NCBI RefSeq assembly: GCF_035083965.1
Contig: NC_089728.1
Span: forward strand, 21,594,955-21,658,954
DNA: 64,000 nt
Source: Branchiostoma lanceolatum
Taxonomy: Eukaryota; Chordata; Leptocardii; Amphioxiformes; Branchiostomatidae
Direction of reading: 5' to 3'
The translations under genes and the position numbers were made by a program. Shown one piece after another: positions 32,845 through 42,719 of the stretch (position 1 is the first letter of the stretch; each line of letters starts with the position of its first letter). The notes under the pieces are model-generated. The model saw nothing but the letters and a program-made list of their open reading frames with translations, was not told the DNA's origin and did no database searches.

Positions 32845-33345
32845 ACCAAAGACAGGGGAGGTTGTATGTTTGACAGGTGTGGTGTTGAGCACCAAGGACA
32901 AGTTTGGTTGTAAGTCGGACATTTGTGGTGTTCGGCACCAAGGACAGGTGTGATTGTATATCTGACAGGTGTGGTGTTCAGCACCAAGGACAGGTGCGGT
33001 TTTATGTCTGACAGGTGTGGTGTTCAGCACTGATGGACGGTTTGGTTGTATGCCTGACAGATGTAGTTGTCAGCACCAAGGACATGTGTGGTTGTATGTC
33101 TGACAGGTGTGGTGTTCAGTACTGAAGTCAGGTGTGGTTGTATGTCTGACAGATGTAGTGGTCATCGCCAAGGACAGGTGTGGTTTTCTGTCTGACAAGT
33201 GTGGTTTACAGTGAGGACAGGTGTGGTTTACAGTGAGGACAGGTGTATTGTTCAGCATCAGTGACAGGTATGTCAGTGTGTGGATAGTATTTCGACACCA
33301 AGGATAGGTATGGTTGTACATATGAAATATGTGGTGTTGGGCATC
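32845..33345. repeat. 46-bp minisatellite, about 11 units
   Basis: Units of GTTGTATGTCTGACAGGTGT then GGTGTTCAGCACCAAGGACA GGTGTG, with some units shortened. All frames in it are repeat artefacts. The AGCACCAAGGACA core also occurs at about 41096. Confidence 0.85.
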
Positions 33346-33469
33346 AAAATCTCCACCAGAACTGTTTCATGGTGACGTGGCTGTGGATGCATGTGGGTTC
33401 GATGTAATCAGGATAACCCAACAAGCTGTGGATAGATGTTTTGTAGTTAGGTAGATGTTGGTAAGACAA

Positions 33470-34328
33470 AGGTTAACCTTGATAATGGATTTCCTCGCGG
33501 CATCTTACAGTAATGCAGCAGAACGTGTATGTCCTCATTATATATTCAATAGAAGGGTAGGTGTTGAAAAACAAAAGTTAAGTTCGATAATGGGATTCCA
33601 AGCAACTTCCTACGGTACTGCAGTGGAACTTCAAAATAATAGGGTCCTGGTTTTTAAGTGGTAGATAGCTCTTGGAGCAAGGAGTGAGCTTGAACTCCCT
33701 AGCAGCTGGTATGGAATTGCAGTGGGTCTTTTTGTTGGAAACTTTCGAACAGGATAACTCAAGAAGGGATTGCTGGCTTTTCATTATTTTTTCATACATA
33801 GGTATCTTGGATGTTGATTAACATAATGAGACCTATGTTGTGGAATTTAAAAAAGAACCTATTCTACATGTACATAATTACTTAGGTAAAATTGGAAATG
33901 TGCACGTTTACTATCATAAAAGCAGCGGTCTTGGAATTTGGGACAATGGGTCAACATACATCTTGCAGTGCTAGTGGGCCATCGCAAAACAAATCTCGTT
34001 TCAGTTGTGTTTGGCATGTACATCACTTAGGTGATGATTAACACAGGAAGATGCTAATTGTTCAAATTAGAAGCTAATCTGCAAAATCAATGAGGAAATT
34101 TCATCGATTTCCCATGTACCATGATAGGATTTTCAAGCAACAAGCATATACAGCTGGAAAAGAGAGGAATATTGATAGGTATAAATTATGCAAATTTTGT
34201 TGACAAAAAAAATAGAATACATGTACCTTAGCAGCAAAATGATGGTAGTTTGATACTTCCGTCTGTCGTATGGATAGGGGGCAAGAAGAAGTCCTGACAA
34301 TTAAACTTTATCTCATGAACATGAAATG
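33470..34328 (+). repeat. dispersed ATGCAAAT-rich repeat family, copy 4 (left of the array)
   Basis: GTGGTAGATAGCTCTTGGAG, CCCTAGCAGC..TTGCAGTGG, ATCACTTAGGTGATGATTAA and GATAGGTATAAATTATGCAA match copy 1 (3680-4090) in order. The 237-bp array starts directly at its right end. Confidence 0.6.
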
Positions 34329-35255
34329 TCTGACGTTTTTCAGGTGTTAGGCAATAGCGGTGAAACTGGTCCCTTGTTAGCAATGCCTCCCATCTTAGGC
34401 GAGACCAATGCCGTCTTAGGAAACCAGCCGGTATGCCGGGAGAGTCTATGTAAGCCTTGTAGCTTATTTTGCACATACCATGCTTCGCTCTCTACTTTTC
34501 AAGACACCCGTCATATAAAGTATGGATTATAGGGGCGAGAAGAAGCCCCGACAATTTGACATGCCATGTCTGACGTCTTTCAGGTGTTAGGCAATAGCGG
34601 TGAAACTGGTCCCTTGTTAGCAATGCCTCCCATCTTAGGCGAGACCAATGCCGTCTTAGGAAACCAGCCGGTATGCCGGGAGAGTCTATGTAAGCCTTGT
34701 AGCTTGCTTTGCACGTACCATGCATCGCTCTCTATTTTTCAAGACACCAGTCATATGAAGTATGGCTAGGGGCGAGAAGAAGCCCCGACAATTTGACATG
34801 CCATGTCTGACGTCTTTTAGGTGTTAGGCAATAGCGGTGAAACTGGTCCCTTGTTAGCAATGCCTCCCATCTTAGGCGAGACCAATGCCGTCTTAGGAAA
34901 CCAGCCGGTATGCCGGGAGAGTCTATGTAAGCCTTGTAGCTTATTTTGCATATACCATGCTTCGCTCTCTACTTTTCAAGACACCCGTCATATAAAGTAT
35001 GGATTATAGGGGCGAGAAGAAGCCCCGACAATTTGACATGCCATGTCTGACGTCTTTCAGGTGTTAGGCAATAGCGGTGAAACTGGTCCCTTGTTAGCAA
35101 TGCCTCCCATCTTAGGCGAGACCAATGCCGTCTTAGGAAACCAGCCGGTATGCCGGGAGAGTCTATGTAAGCCTTGTAGCTTATTTTGCACATACCATGC
35201 TTCGCTCTCTACTTTTCAAGACACCCGTCATATGAAGTATGGATAGGGGCGAGAA
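34329..35255 (+). repeat. tandem array block 1, four 237/240-bp units
   Basis: Cores start at 34344, 34584, 34821 and 35061 (spacing 240, 237, 240). Each core begins after CTTTCAG or CTTTTAG with GTGTTAGGCAATAGCGGTG and ends ..GGAGAGTCTAT before GTAAGCC, 106 nt in all. Reading from the first base gives VLGNSGETGPLLAMPPIL, GETNAVLGNQPVCRESL with no stop. The linkers carry a hairpin GGGGC/GCCCC around GAGAAGAA and show most of the differences between copies. The first unit is preceded by a degraded partial unit (34265-34343). Confidence 0.9.
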
Positions 35256-35647
35256 ATTGACTTTATCTCATGAAAATGTCACTTCTGACGTCTTTCAGGT
35301 CTTGGGTTCAACTTAACAATTGATTATTCTATGGTTTTCTTATTAATGATAATAAGGTCCTCATTTGCATAGATTACATGAATTAATGATCCTCTGTAGC
35401 CAAACTATGTGAAAGTCATATAATAGCAAAGAGGGCTATCTTATCATCTTTTCATTGATTATGCAAATGATGCCCTGATTTGCTTGATACATGTCTAATG
35501 ATGTTCATCTTTACTTTGTACTTCCCAATACTGATGGAATCATTCCTGCTATATGGTATCATGGTATTTTACATTTATTATGTAAATCAAGTTTTGATTT
35601 GTATGATTGGCATGTTTGTTTCAATTTGACTAGCCATTTTTGACGTC
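35256..35647 (+). repeat. spacer between array blocks, dispersed-family sequence
   Basis: AT-rich sequence with AATAAGGTCCTCATTTGCAT, AATGATCCTCTGTAGCCAAA and TTGATTATGCAAATGATGCC. It matches 37575-37880 (AAGGTCCTCATTGGCATG, AATGATCCTCTTTACCCAAA, ATGCAAATGAGGCC) in order, so each array block is followed by the same type of spacer. Confidence 0.7.
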
Positions 35648-37560
35648 TTTCAGGTGTTCGGCAATAGCGGTGAAACTGGCCCCTTGTTAGCAATGCCTCC
35701 CATCTTAGGCGAGACCAATGCCGTCTTAGGAAACCAGCCGGTATGCCGGGAGAGTCTATGTAAGCCTTGTAGCTTACTTTGCACGTACCATGCTTCGCTC
35801 TCTATTTTTCAAGACACCCATCATATGAAGTATGGCTAGGGGCGAGAAGAAGCCCCGACAATTTGACATGCCATGTCTGACGTCTTTTGGGTGTTAGGCA
35901 ATAGCGGTGAAACTGGTCCCTTGTTAGCAATGCCTCCCATCTTAGGCGAGACCAATGCCGTCTTAGGAAACCAGCCGGTATGCCGGGAGAGTCTATGTAA
36001 GTCTTGTAGCTTGCTTTGCACGTACCATGCATCGCTCTCTATTTTTCAAGACACCAGTCATATGAAGTATGGCTAGGGGCGAGAAGAAGCCCCGACAATT
36101 TGACATGCCATGTCTGACGTCTTTCAGGTGTTAGGCAATAGCGGTGAAACTGGCCCCTTGTTAGCAATGCCTCCCATCTTAGGCGAGACCAATGCCGTCT
36201 TAGGAAACCAGCCGGTATGCCGGGAGAGTCTATGTAAGCCTTGTAGCTTGCTTTGCACGTACCATGCATCGCTCTCTATTTTTCAAGACACCAGTCATAT
36301 GAAGTATGGCTAGGGGCGAGAAGAAGCCCCGACAATTTGACATGCCATGTCTGACGTCTTTCAGGTGTTAGGCAATAGCGGTGAAACTGGTCCCTTGTTA
36401 GCAATGCCTCCCATCTTAGGCGAGACCAATGCCGTCTTAGGAAACCAGCCGGTATGCCGGGAGAGTCTATGTAAGCCTTGTAGCTTACTTTGCACGTACC
36501 ATGCTTCGCTCTCTATTTTTCAAGACACCCATCATATGAAGTATGGCTAGGGGCGAGAAGAAGCCCCGACAATTTGACATGCCATGTCTGACGTCTTTCA
36601 GGTGTTAGGCAATAGCGGTGAAACTGGTCCCTTGTTAGCAATGCCTCCCATCTTAGGCGAGACCAATGCCGTCTTAGGAAACCAGCCGGTATGCCGGGAG
36701 AGTCTATGTAAGCCTTGTAGCTTGCTTTGCACGTACCATGCATCGCTCTCTATTTTTCAAGACACCAGTCATATGAAGTATGGCTAGGGGCGAGAAGAAG
36801 CCCCGACAATTTGACATGCCATGTCTGACGTCTTTCAGGTGTTAGGCAATAGCGGTGAAACTGGTCCCTTGTTAGCAATGCCTCCCATCTTAGGCGAGAC
36901 CAATGCCGTCTTAGGAAACCAGCCGGTATGCCGGGAGAGTCTATGTAAGCCTTGTAGCTTACTTTGCACGTACCATGCTTCGCTCTCTATTTTTCAAGAC
37001 ACCCATCATATGAAGTATGGCTAGGGGCGAGAAGAAGCCCCGACAATTTGACATGCCATGTCTGACGTCTTTCAGGTGTTAGGCAATAGCGGTGAAACTG
37101 GTCCCTTGTTAGCAATGCCTCCCATCTTAGGCGAGACCAATGCCGTCTTAGGAAACCAGCCGGTATGCCGGGAGAGTCTATGTAAGCCTTGTAGCTTGCT
37201 TTGCACGTACCATGCATCGCTCTCTATTTTTCAAGACACCAGTCATATGAAGTATGGCTAGGGGCGAGAAGAAGCCCCGACAATTTGACATGCCATGTCT
37301 GACGTCTTTCAGGTGTTAGGCAGTAGCGGTGAAACTGGCTCCTTGTTAGCAATGCCTCCCATCTTAGGCGAGACCAATGCCGTCTTAGGAAACCAGCCGG
37401 TATGCCTGGAGAGTCTATGTAAGCCTTGTTGCTTATTTTGCACGTACCATGCTTCGCTCTCTGTTTTTCAAGACACCCGTCACATGAAGTATATAATTGC
37501 TAGGGGCGAGAAGAAGCCCCTACAAATTGACTTCAAATTATCTCATGACGTCTTTCTGGT
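35648..37560 (+). repeat. tandem array block 2, eight 237-bp units
   Basis: Cores start at 35654, 35891, 36128, 36365, 36602, 36839, 37076 and 37313, exactly 237 bp apart. Two linker types alternate in units 8-11 of the whole array (type A: AGCTTACTTTGC, TGCTTCGC, CACCCATC; type B: AGCTTGCTTTGC, TGCATCGC, CACCAGTC), which gives a 474-bp higher-order repeat. Eleven of the twelve cores keep the acceptor-like AG; the unit at 35891 reads CTTTTGG instead. The last unit (37313) has several core changes, and a trace of a further unit ends at about 37563. Confidence 0.92.
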
Positions 37561-38250
37561 GTTTGGATAACCTTCAGTTGACATATTTTTTCTCATTATG
37601 TTGATAAGGTCCTCATTGGCATGTACTACATCAGTCAATGATCCTCTTTACCCAAATAAGTGTCCAAAGTATGCAAGTTATATCTTAGCAAAAACTATTT
37701 TAGCCTCTTTTCATTAGATATGCAAATGAGGCCCTGATGTGCTTTATTCATGTATAATGATGTTCATCTTTACTTAAAGTTTGTACTTCCAAATGCTGAT
37801 GGAATCTTTTCCAACATGAAATGTTGACATTTTACATTTATTATGTAAATTAGATTTTCATTTGCATGGTGTACATGTTCCTCTCTTTTTGATGTCCCTC
37901 TTCTTTTTTAGTTTTTAGGTGGCAGTACCATTGTCCCTTATTCACAAGCCCAATTGCCTACCTCTGAAAAATCATGACCGTAATGTCCAGAACACGGGAT
38001 ATGAAAACTGGAATTTCTACTGCAGTACCATGGGAAGCTGGTAGGAGCCCATAATCTAATCTCTTCCTTCCACAGCTACCAACATGCCCAATATGATAAA
38101 GATTAATATACATTCATGGCTTCTCGAGTTATCCTGCTAACAGACATGTACACAAAACTCTGAAAACATAATCTTCTTGATGGTCTCCTATACTACTCAA
38201 GCCTCCAAGGGTATCATACTATGAGGGGCACTGGCGACTGTAGGTCATTG
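37561..38250 (+). repeat. dispersed ATGCAAAT-rich repeat family, right of the array
   Basis: AAGGTCCTCATTGGCATG, ATATGCAAATGAGGCCCTGA, ACTGCAGTACCATGGGAAGC, CATAATCTAATCTCTTCCTT and CTCGAGTTATCCTGCTAACA match 42950-43560 and 21130-21400. Confidence 0.6.
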
Positions 38251-38328
38251 AGGTTATTGTTAAGGTGCAGGCTTCCATAGGAATATAAACATCTCTAATA
38301 AGATATTATAAGATATATGCATGGTTGC

Positions 38329-38349
38329 CCCCCCCCCCCCCCCAAAAAA
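38329..38349. repeat. poly-C followed by poly-A run
   Basis: An uninterrupted run of cytosines followed by adenines; prone to slippage, so the length may be unreliable. Confidence 0.8.
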
Positions 38350-38503
38350 ATTCTGTAACATTTAGTTTCAAACAGTATTGATCTGTTTCACAATTTAGTT
38401 ACTGTCTGTTTGCACTTTCCATGTAGGGGTTAATAAATCCACTGCATACTAGTATCATACCTGGTTGTGATCAGTTGTAGTCAATTGTGGTGTTTAGCAA
38501 TAC

Positions 38504-38773
38504 CTGTATGATGTTCACTACAAAAGGTTCCAATCCAGAACCATTCATACTTAGAGCATTAAGACCATCATGTACTATAAATTCATCTGTTGATTCACCA
38601 GGAGAATCCATCATCAATTTACCATCATGCAAGTACATCATATTGAAAGACTTTTCCCAAACCCTCTCCCTGAAGTATGTGTGTTTCCACTCGCTTGGAT
38701 GCTGTTCTTGAAGGGCGTCAGATGTACTGGTAGAAATTGAGCTGCTGTATGTTTCCCTCAGCACATTTGTCTT
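38504..38773 (-). CDS. candidate exon 4 of unrecognised gene
   Basis: A 270-nt window bounded by CTTTCCCCATGTAG and CAG|GTATTG, open throughout. It encodes ETYSSSISTSTSDALQEQ, HPSEWKHTYFRERVWEKS, FNMMYLHDGKLMMDSPGE, STDEFIVHDGLNALSMNG, SGLEPFVVNIIQ. The composition is that of a real protein. I do not recognise the family. Joining to the candidate exon at 39047 requires either acceptor 38757 (GTGCTGAG|G, phase 2) or a weaker upstream donor (TGG|GTCGTG, phase 0) with acceptor 38774. Confidence 0.42.
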
Positions 38774-39046
38774 CTACATGGGGAAAGAGACTACATGTTA
38801 GAGGATGGATTAAGATTGATATCTGTAACTATGTGGCCTACTCTATGCAAATATGTTATGACGTATTGTACATTAATTCTAATGTAAAAAAAAAGTAAAC
38901 AACATGCAAGTCTTGTTTGGCCGTAGGCAGCTGTTTGAGTCGGGAATGGCTGTCCAAATTCCTTGCAAGTCGTGAACTGGGATGTAAGCTAGTCGTCGAT
39001 TCTGCCCTTTCAAACCGAACCATGACCATATTCATACCTATTCTAC

Positions 39047-39152
39047 CTCACGACCCACTGCGCTTCACCAACTAAAAAGTCTGCATCAGGTTGTGTTTTT
39101 TCCAGACTCTGGCATAAAATACCAAGTCCCGTGGTTGAGGAGAGGGGCACCA
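39047..39152 (-). CDS. candidate exon 3 of unrecognised gene
   Basis: Acceptor TTTTACCTGCTAG, donor GTGAG|GTAGAA. Joined in phase 1 to the exon at 39341 it reads NN|VVPLSSTTGLGILCQSL, EKTQPDADFLVGEAQWVV. Only this frame is open, and it is the frame required by the upstream exon. Confidence 0.38.
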
Positions 39153-39340
39153 CTAGCAGGTAAAAGAATACACCACACCAGACCATCTTGATGTGAGCGG
39201 ATCTAATAAATCTGTCCAGATATGCAGCTTGTACTCGTCAGTACAAACCAGGTGTGTTATGCCATTACTTAAAGGCATTTTATACCAGATATGTAACAAA
39301 CAAATAACACTAACAGCTGCATGTAAAGTGTGCAATGTAC

Positions 39341-39410
39341 CATTGTTCTCCATGTCAGCAGTTGTTTTCTTTGCCTCCTCACAAGCCTGAAGCATTGACT
39401 GCTCCACCAT
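39341..39410 (-). CDS. candidate exon 2 of unrecognised gene
   Basis: Acceptor TTGAGCTCAG, donor AATG|GTACAT. Encodes MVEQSMLQACEEAKKTTADM, ENN in the phase set by the candidate start exon at 42356. Predicted helical, charged. Confidence 0.4.
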
Positions 39411-39419
39411 CTGAGCTCA

Positions 39420-41514
39420 AGAGCTCTGTAGACCCTCTCTGCGTACACTATACAGAGTAAAAATATACTAAATCGACATCATTCCCTGTGCTGTAAATGC
39501 AGAAATATTTGTGGTTTTATGGTCATGACTTACATCGATTAACTCTTTACCACAACCTTAAAAACATGCGAAAAGCCGTTCCATTGTGTGACTGTAGCAC
39601 TATTATTGTTTAAACGTGATCTCGAAACCACCGCAACAATCCATTTTCTCCTTACCGCGAAATTACACCTCACTAACATTTCTGCATTTACAGTATCTTA
39701 TTATGCAACATAACTGAAATATCAACTTAGATGTCATACATCCTATTCATCTGCTTTCTGACTCATTGATAATGTTAGGAAGCATTTCTGGAAAGCACCT
39801 GACAATGATGTACTTATGGATGCTTCTAGAGCAAAATCATGATTATAAAATTAAAGAAATTATTTTTATGATGACAACATTATGAAAATCAATATTGGCA
39901 GATTGTGCAAGAGTAGATTACAAAAAATTGCATAGGAATGCATACATCATAGGATCATCCTTTCAATAGTGTAAAACTCTTATTATTGACAGGATGATCA
40001 TGTCAATAGCCACTAATCCTTTTGTCGGGTAGCACCCTTCAACCGACTAAATCCCGACCAAATTCCCCGAGAGACGGCGATTTTCCGACCAATTCTCAAA
40101 TAACATTACCGACGTATTCCCGACCCATTACAGACCGCACCATTCACTGTGTCAATTATTACATCAACGTTATACTAGTATATCCTTTCACTCAAAACGT
40201 AAATCAACAAGTTAACCATGAAATCCTTTTACATTTTTAGTTGAATCTTGCATCTTGTACAGCCGCTTGTCGCCTCGTTTCTTCTCACTTTGTGCTTTGT
40301 CCTCTCTTCTCTTTCTGTGAAAATTGTCCTAACATCCTTCCTTCCCGATGTATATAGTTCGAACGTTTGTTGTTGTAGGTTCAAGTTGATAAAACAAGTC
40401 TTCCCGGTAAGAAGAAGAAGAAGATCTGTCGGTAATTTCCGTGACGTCATGCAAGTTCAGTCTCAAACCGAAGTTTATCCGCGATACGAAGTAATCCCAG
40501 AAAATAAGGCGCGAATAATGCGTTTTCTCCTCGGTTTTCAGCTCCATATTTTTCGATATCACTAACTATAGCTAAAAATCTTTTTTTTTATTTCCCGAAT
40601 AAACGTTCATGTTATCATTTTTTTGTTGTTGTTGTTGTTGTGCCGAAGTGTTGTCTTCCGCCGGATAGCTAGTGTAGTCGTGTATTAGTACGCGGTAGCT
40701 CATTGTCGCCTGATTGCACAGATAGTGTGCTTTATGTTCGCTTAGAATGGTAGATGTCTAGTCTTGGCGCAGCGTTTGTTCACTGGTGTCGCCGGTTTGC
40801 AAAATGCGTGGAAATGTTTCATACACGATCTTTTAAGATCGTGTATGAAACATTAAAAGACTTGTCTAGTCTAAGCGAATTTCCGAAGAAGTATTATAAT
40901 TTCAAAACATTGCCATAGGCCTTTGGGTACGGTTATTGCATGCAGTTGATCATCAGAATAACACAATTTGTTTTAAGTCTATTTCTATGTCTAATGATGT
41001 GACATTTACTTAAATATTTCTAATGATGCAAGTATGAGTGTGTGTGTGTGCGTGCGTGTTTGTGTGTGTGTGCTAACTGTGTGTTGAAACAGTGTTCAGC
41101 ACCAAGGACAGTTGGCTTGCTTGTACTTGTGAACGGTTTAATGGAATAGTAGCTAGTATTTTTGATCGACATCTGGATTATCAATCCATCTCTGTGGAAG
41201 GTAACAAACACGCACTGAACAGCTTTTGTCATGAATAAAAGAAATGTCTGTTGCTTTAGCACCTGTTCATGGATCAAAAGTGCCACCAGCAATTATTTCA
41301 AAAACTTCAATTGTGAATGCGTGATGGAAGCTACATTCTTATGGTTCAACAGCGTCACCTAGCAATGTTTTCTAGAACTGTAATAGTTCAAAAGCAATTA
41401 GATTACTTGTTTTAAACATAAGTGAAATGTCATCTGTTAGATAGAAAGATGTTCATGGATCAAAAGCGTCACCTAGCACTGTTTACGAAAACTGCAAGAG
41501 TTCGTTGTCACGGG
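39420..41514. other. no gene confidently seen; probable intron of the candidate gene
   Basis: Contains the 42-bp palindrome at 40813, a (TTG)n run at 40621-40640, a (TG)n run at 41038-41071, and CCGAC-rich sequence at 40050-40140 like that at 15400-15480. No recognised exon. Confidence 0.4.
40813..40854. repeat. perfect 42-bp palindrome
   Basis: AATGTTTCATACACGATCTT, two T, then its exact reverse complement. No terminal duplication recognised. Confidence 0.85.
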
Positions 41515-41612
41515 TTATCCTGTAATGTACGTTGATGAAAGTTAGACATCCAGGTAGTAAGATACGCCAAAAATAATTACTCAAGCAACTGGATAAAATT
41601 TTGAAACAGTCA

Positions 41613-41646
41613 GACGTTTCAGACAGCATCCACTGTCTTTCGTCAG
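41613..41646 (-). ncRNA. hammerhead-ribozyme-like core
   Basis: On the minus strand: CTGACGA, one unpaired A, a 6-bp stem II (AGACAG / CTGTCT) with loop TGGATG, then GAAAC and GTCTGACT. All core positions of CTGANGA and GAAA are intact. Stem III is at best two or three base pairs. Activity is not shown. Confidence 0.5.
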
Positions 41647-41857
41647 TGACTAACGATAGGACTGAGAACACCGGGTTTTATACCAAAACTCTGAATAGGT
41701 ATGTTAATGAGGTTAAGACAATTTAGGATGTCTTGAAGTAGTCTTTAGAAGAAGATTAATTCAAGACAATAGTTCAATTAGCTACTGTTGCTTTTAGTAC
41801 AGTAACTAAATGTTGTTCGTCCGGGGGTGGGGGGTGGTGGGCAGTACATTATCCCAA

Positions 41858-41996
41858 GTGCTCATTCAATCTCGAATCCACGGACATCCTAGATCGCGAA
41901 GAACGCTGGTTCGAACGGGGGATTAGAGAAGCAATATATGAGAGGATGTACAACCCCGCCCTCAACAGGAAATGGGGTCTACGCGTTGAACTTTAA
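41858..41996 (+). pseudogene. C-terminal endonuclease fragment of a Penelope-like element
   Basis: Frame reads NLESTDILDREERWFERG, IREAIYERMYNPALNRKW, GLRVEL, TAA. The pattern LDRExRWxERGxxEAIxxRxxxPxLNR is the C-terminal part of the GIY-YIG endonuclease of Penelope-like elements. Only this part remains. Confidence 0.7.
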
Positions 41997-42355
41997 GGCA
42001 CTTGGGATAATGTACTGCCCACCACCCGGGACCCCAGCAGGGTAGCGCGAAGGAAACTTTTAGTTGTGATTACGACAGCCGGTGCCCCCAGACGTCAGAG
42101 CGTAGCATTACTAACACTAACAACACGACCAGTTTGGAAAGTCTGATCTATAGTTCCTACATGGAAATAGGAAGCTAACATGTTGTTGCCTAGGTCCCCT
42201 CTCCCACCACAATACCTGGCCCGCTTGACGTCATACATGACCCCATGATCACATGATCGCCGTCTTCCTAACGTTTATCAAATGAACAAAATGCTCTCTA
42301 AACAGCATCTTGTGAAATAGAATCCCGAATACTATATTACGTAATGAATACGAAC

Positions 42356-42427
42356 CTTCTTTTTCTGCTCGCGATCTTCTAACTTTCGCTCCTCTGATGC
42401 TGACTTTGACCTCTTCTTTCTCCCCAT
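42356..42427 (-). CDS. candidate start exon of unrecognised gene
   Basis: ATG at 42427 in good context (GTGACAACATGGGG) encodes MGRKKRSKSASEERKLEDRE, QKKK and then meets a donor (AAG|GTTCGT), phase 0. The lysine/arginine-rich start would fit a nuclear or nucleolar protein. The next exon in phase would be 39341, giving a 2.9-kb first intron. Confidence 0.4.
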
Positions 42428-42719
42428 GTTGTCACGACTATGGATAAGAGGTTAAATATGTCTAAAATCGCTAAGAAATTTGCTGTTTTCTGACACAAAG
42501 AACTTCTCACAAATGTAGCTATAATCCTTCTGGATCCTTCTGGGTCCCGGGCAGACGGTCATGTAAGTGATAACCCTGCAGGTGGTGCCTGGATGAGTGA
42601 TTAATGGCCACCAGTGTCGGGGAAACAGGCCTTGCCAGTGACAGCAAGGCATCCGTGATTAATCACCGCCAAGCCGAATAAGCCAGGTCGTACAGCAAGA
42701 AGCTTACGCCCATTGTAGA

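Larger units (their letters stand above)
41515..42070. mobile_element. Penelope-like element remnant (hammerhead motif plus GIY-YIG end)
   Basis: Left part: GTTAGACATCCAGGTAGTAA and an antisense hammerhead-like motif (41613-41646). Right part: the string GGGCAGTACATTATCCCAAG (41840) is inverted at 42000-42020 and brackets a coding remnant. Both features belong to Penelope-like elements, which have complex inverted terminal structures. The RT is absent. Confidence 0.6.

Noticed and set aside
34344..34449. TTAGGC strings suggesting telomeric repeats
   Set aside because: They occur two or three times per unit, not in tandem; coincidence within the unit.
34329..37560. CRISPR-like regular array
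   Set aside because: Units of 237 bp repeat entirely, with no short repeat/variable spacer alternation, in eukaryotic DNA.
34228..37570. Many 60-90-codon open frames on both strands
   Set aside because: They are one repeated frame per array unit and extend across the splice-like sites into the linker; repetition, not coding constraint, explains them. Only the 106-nt core was kept as a candidate.
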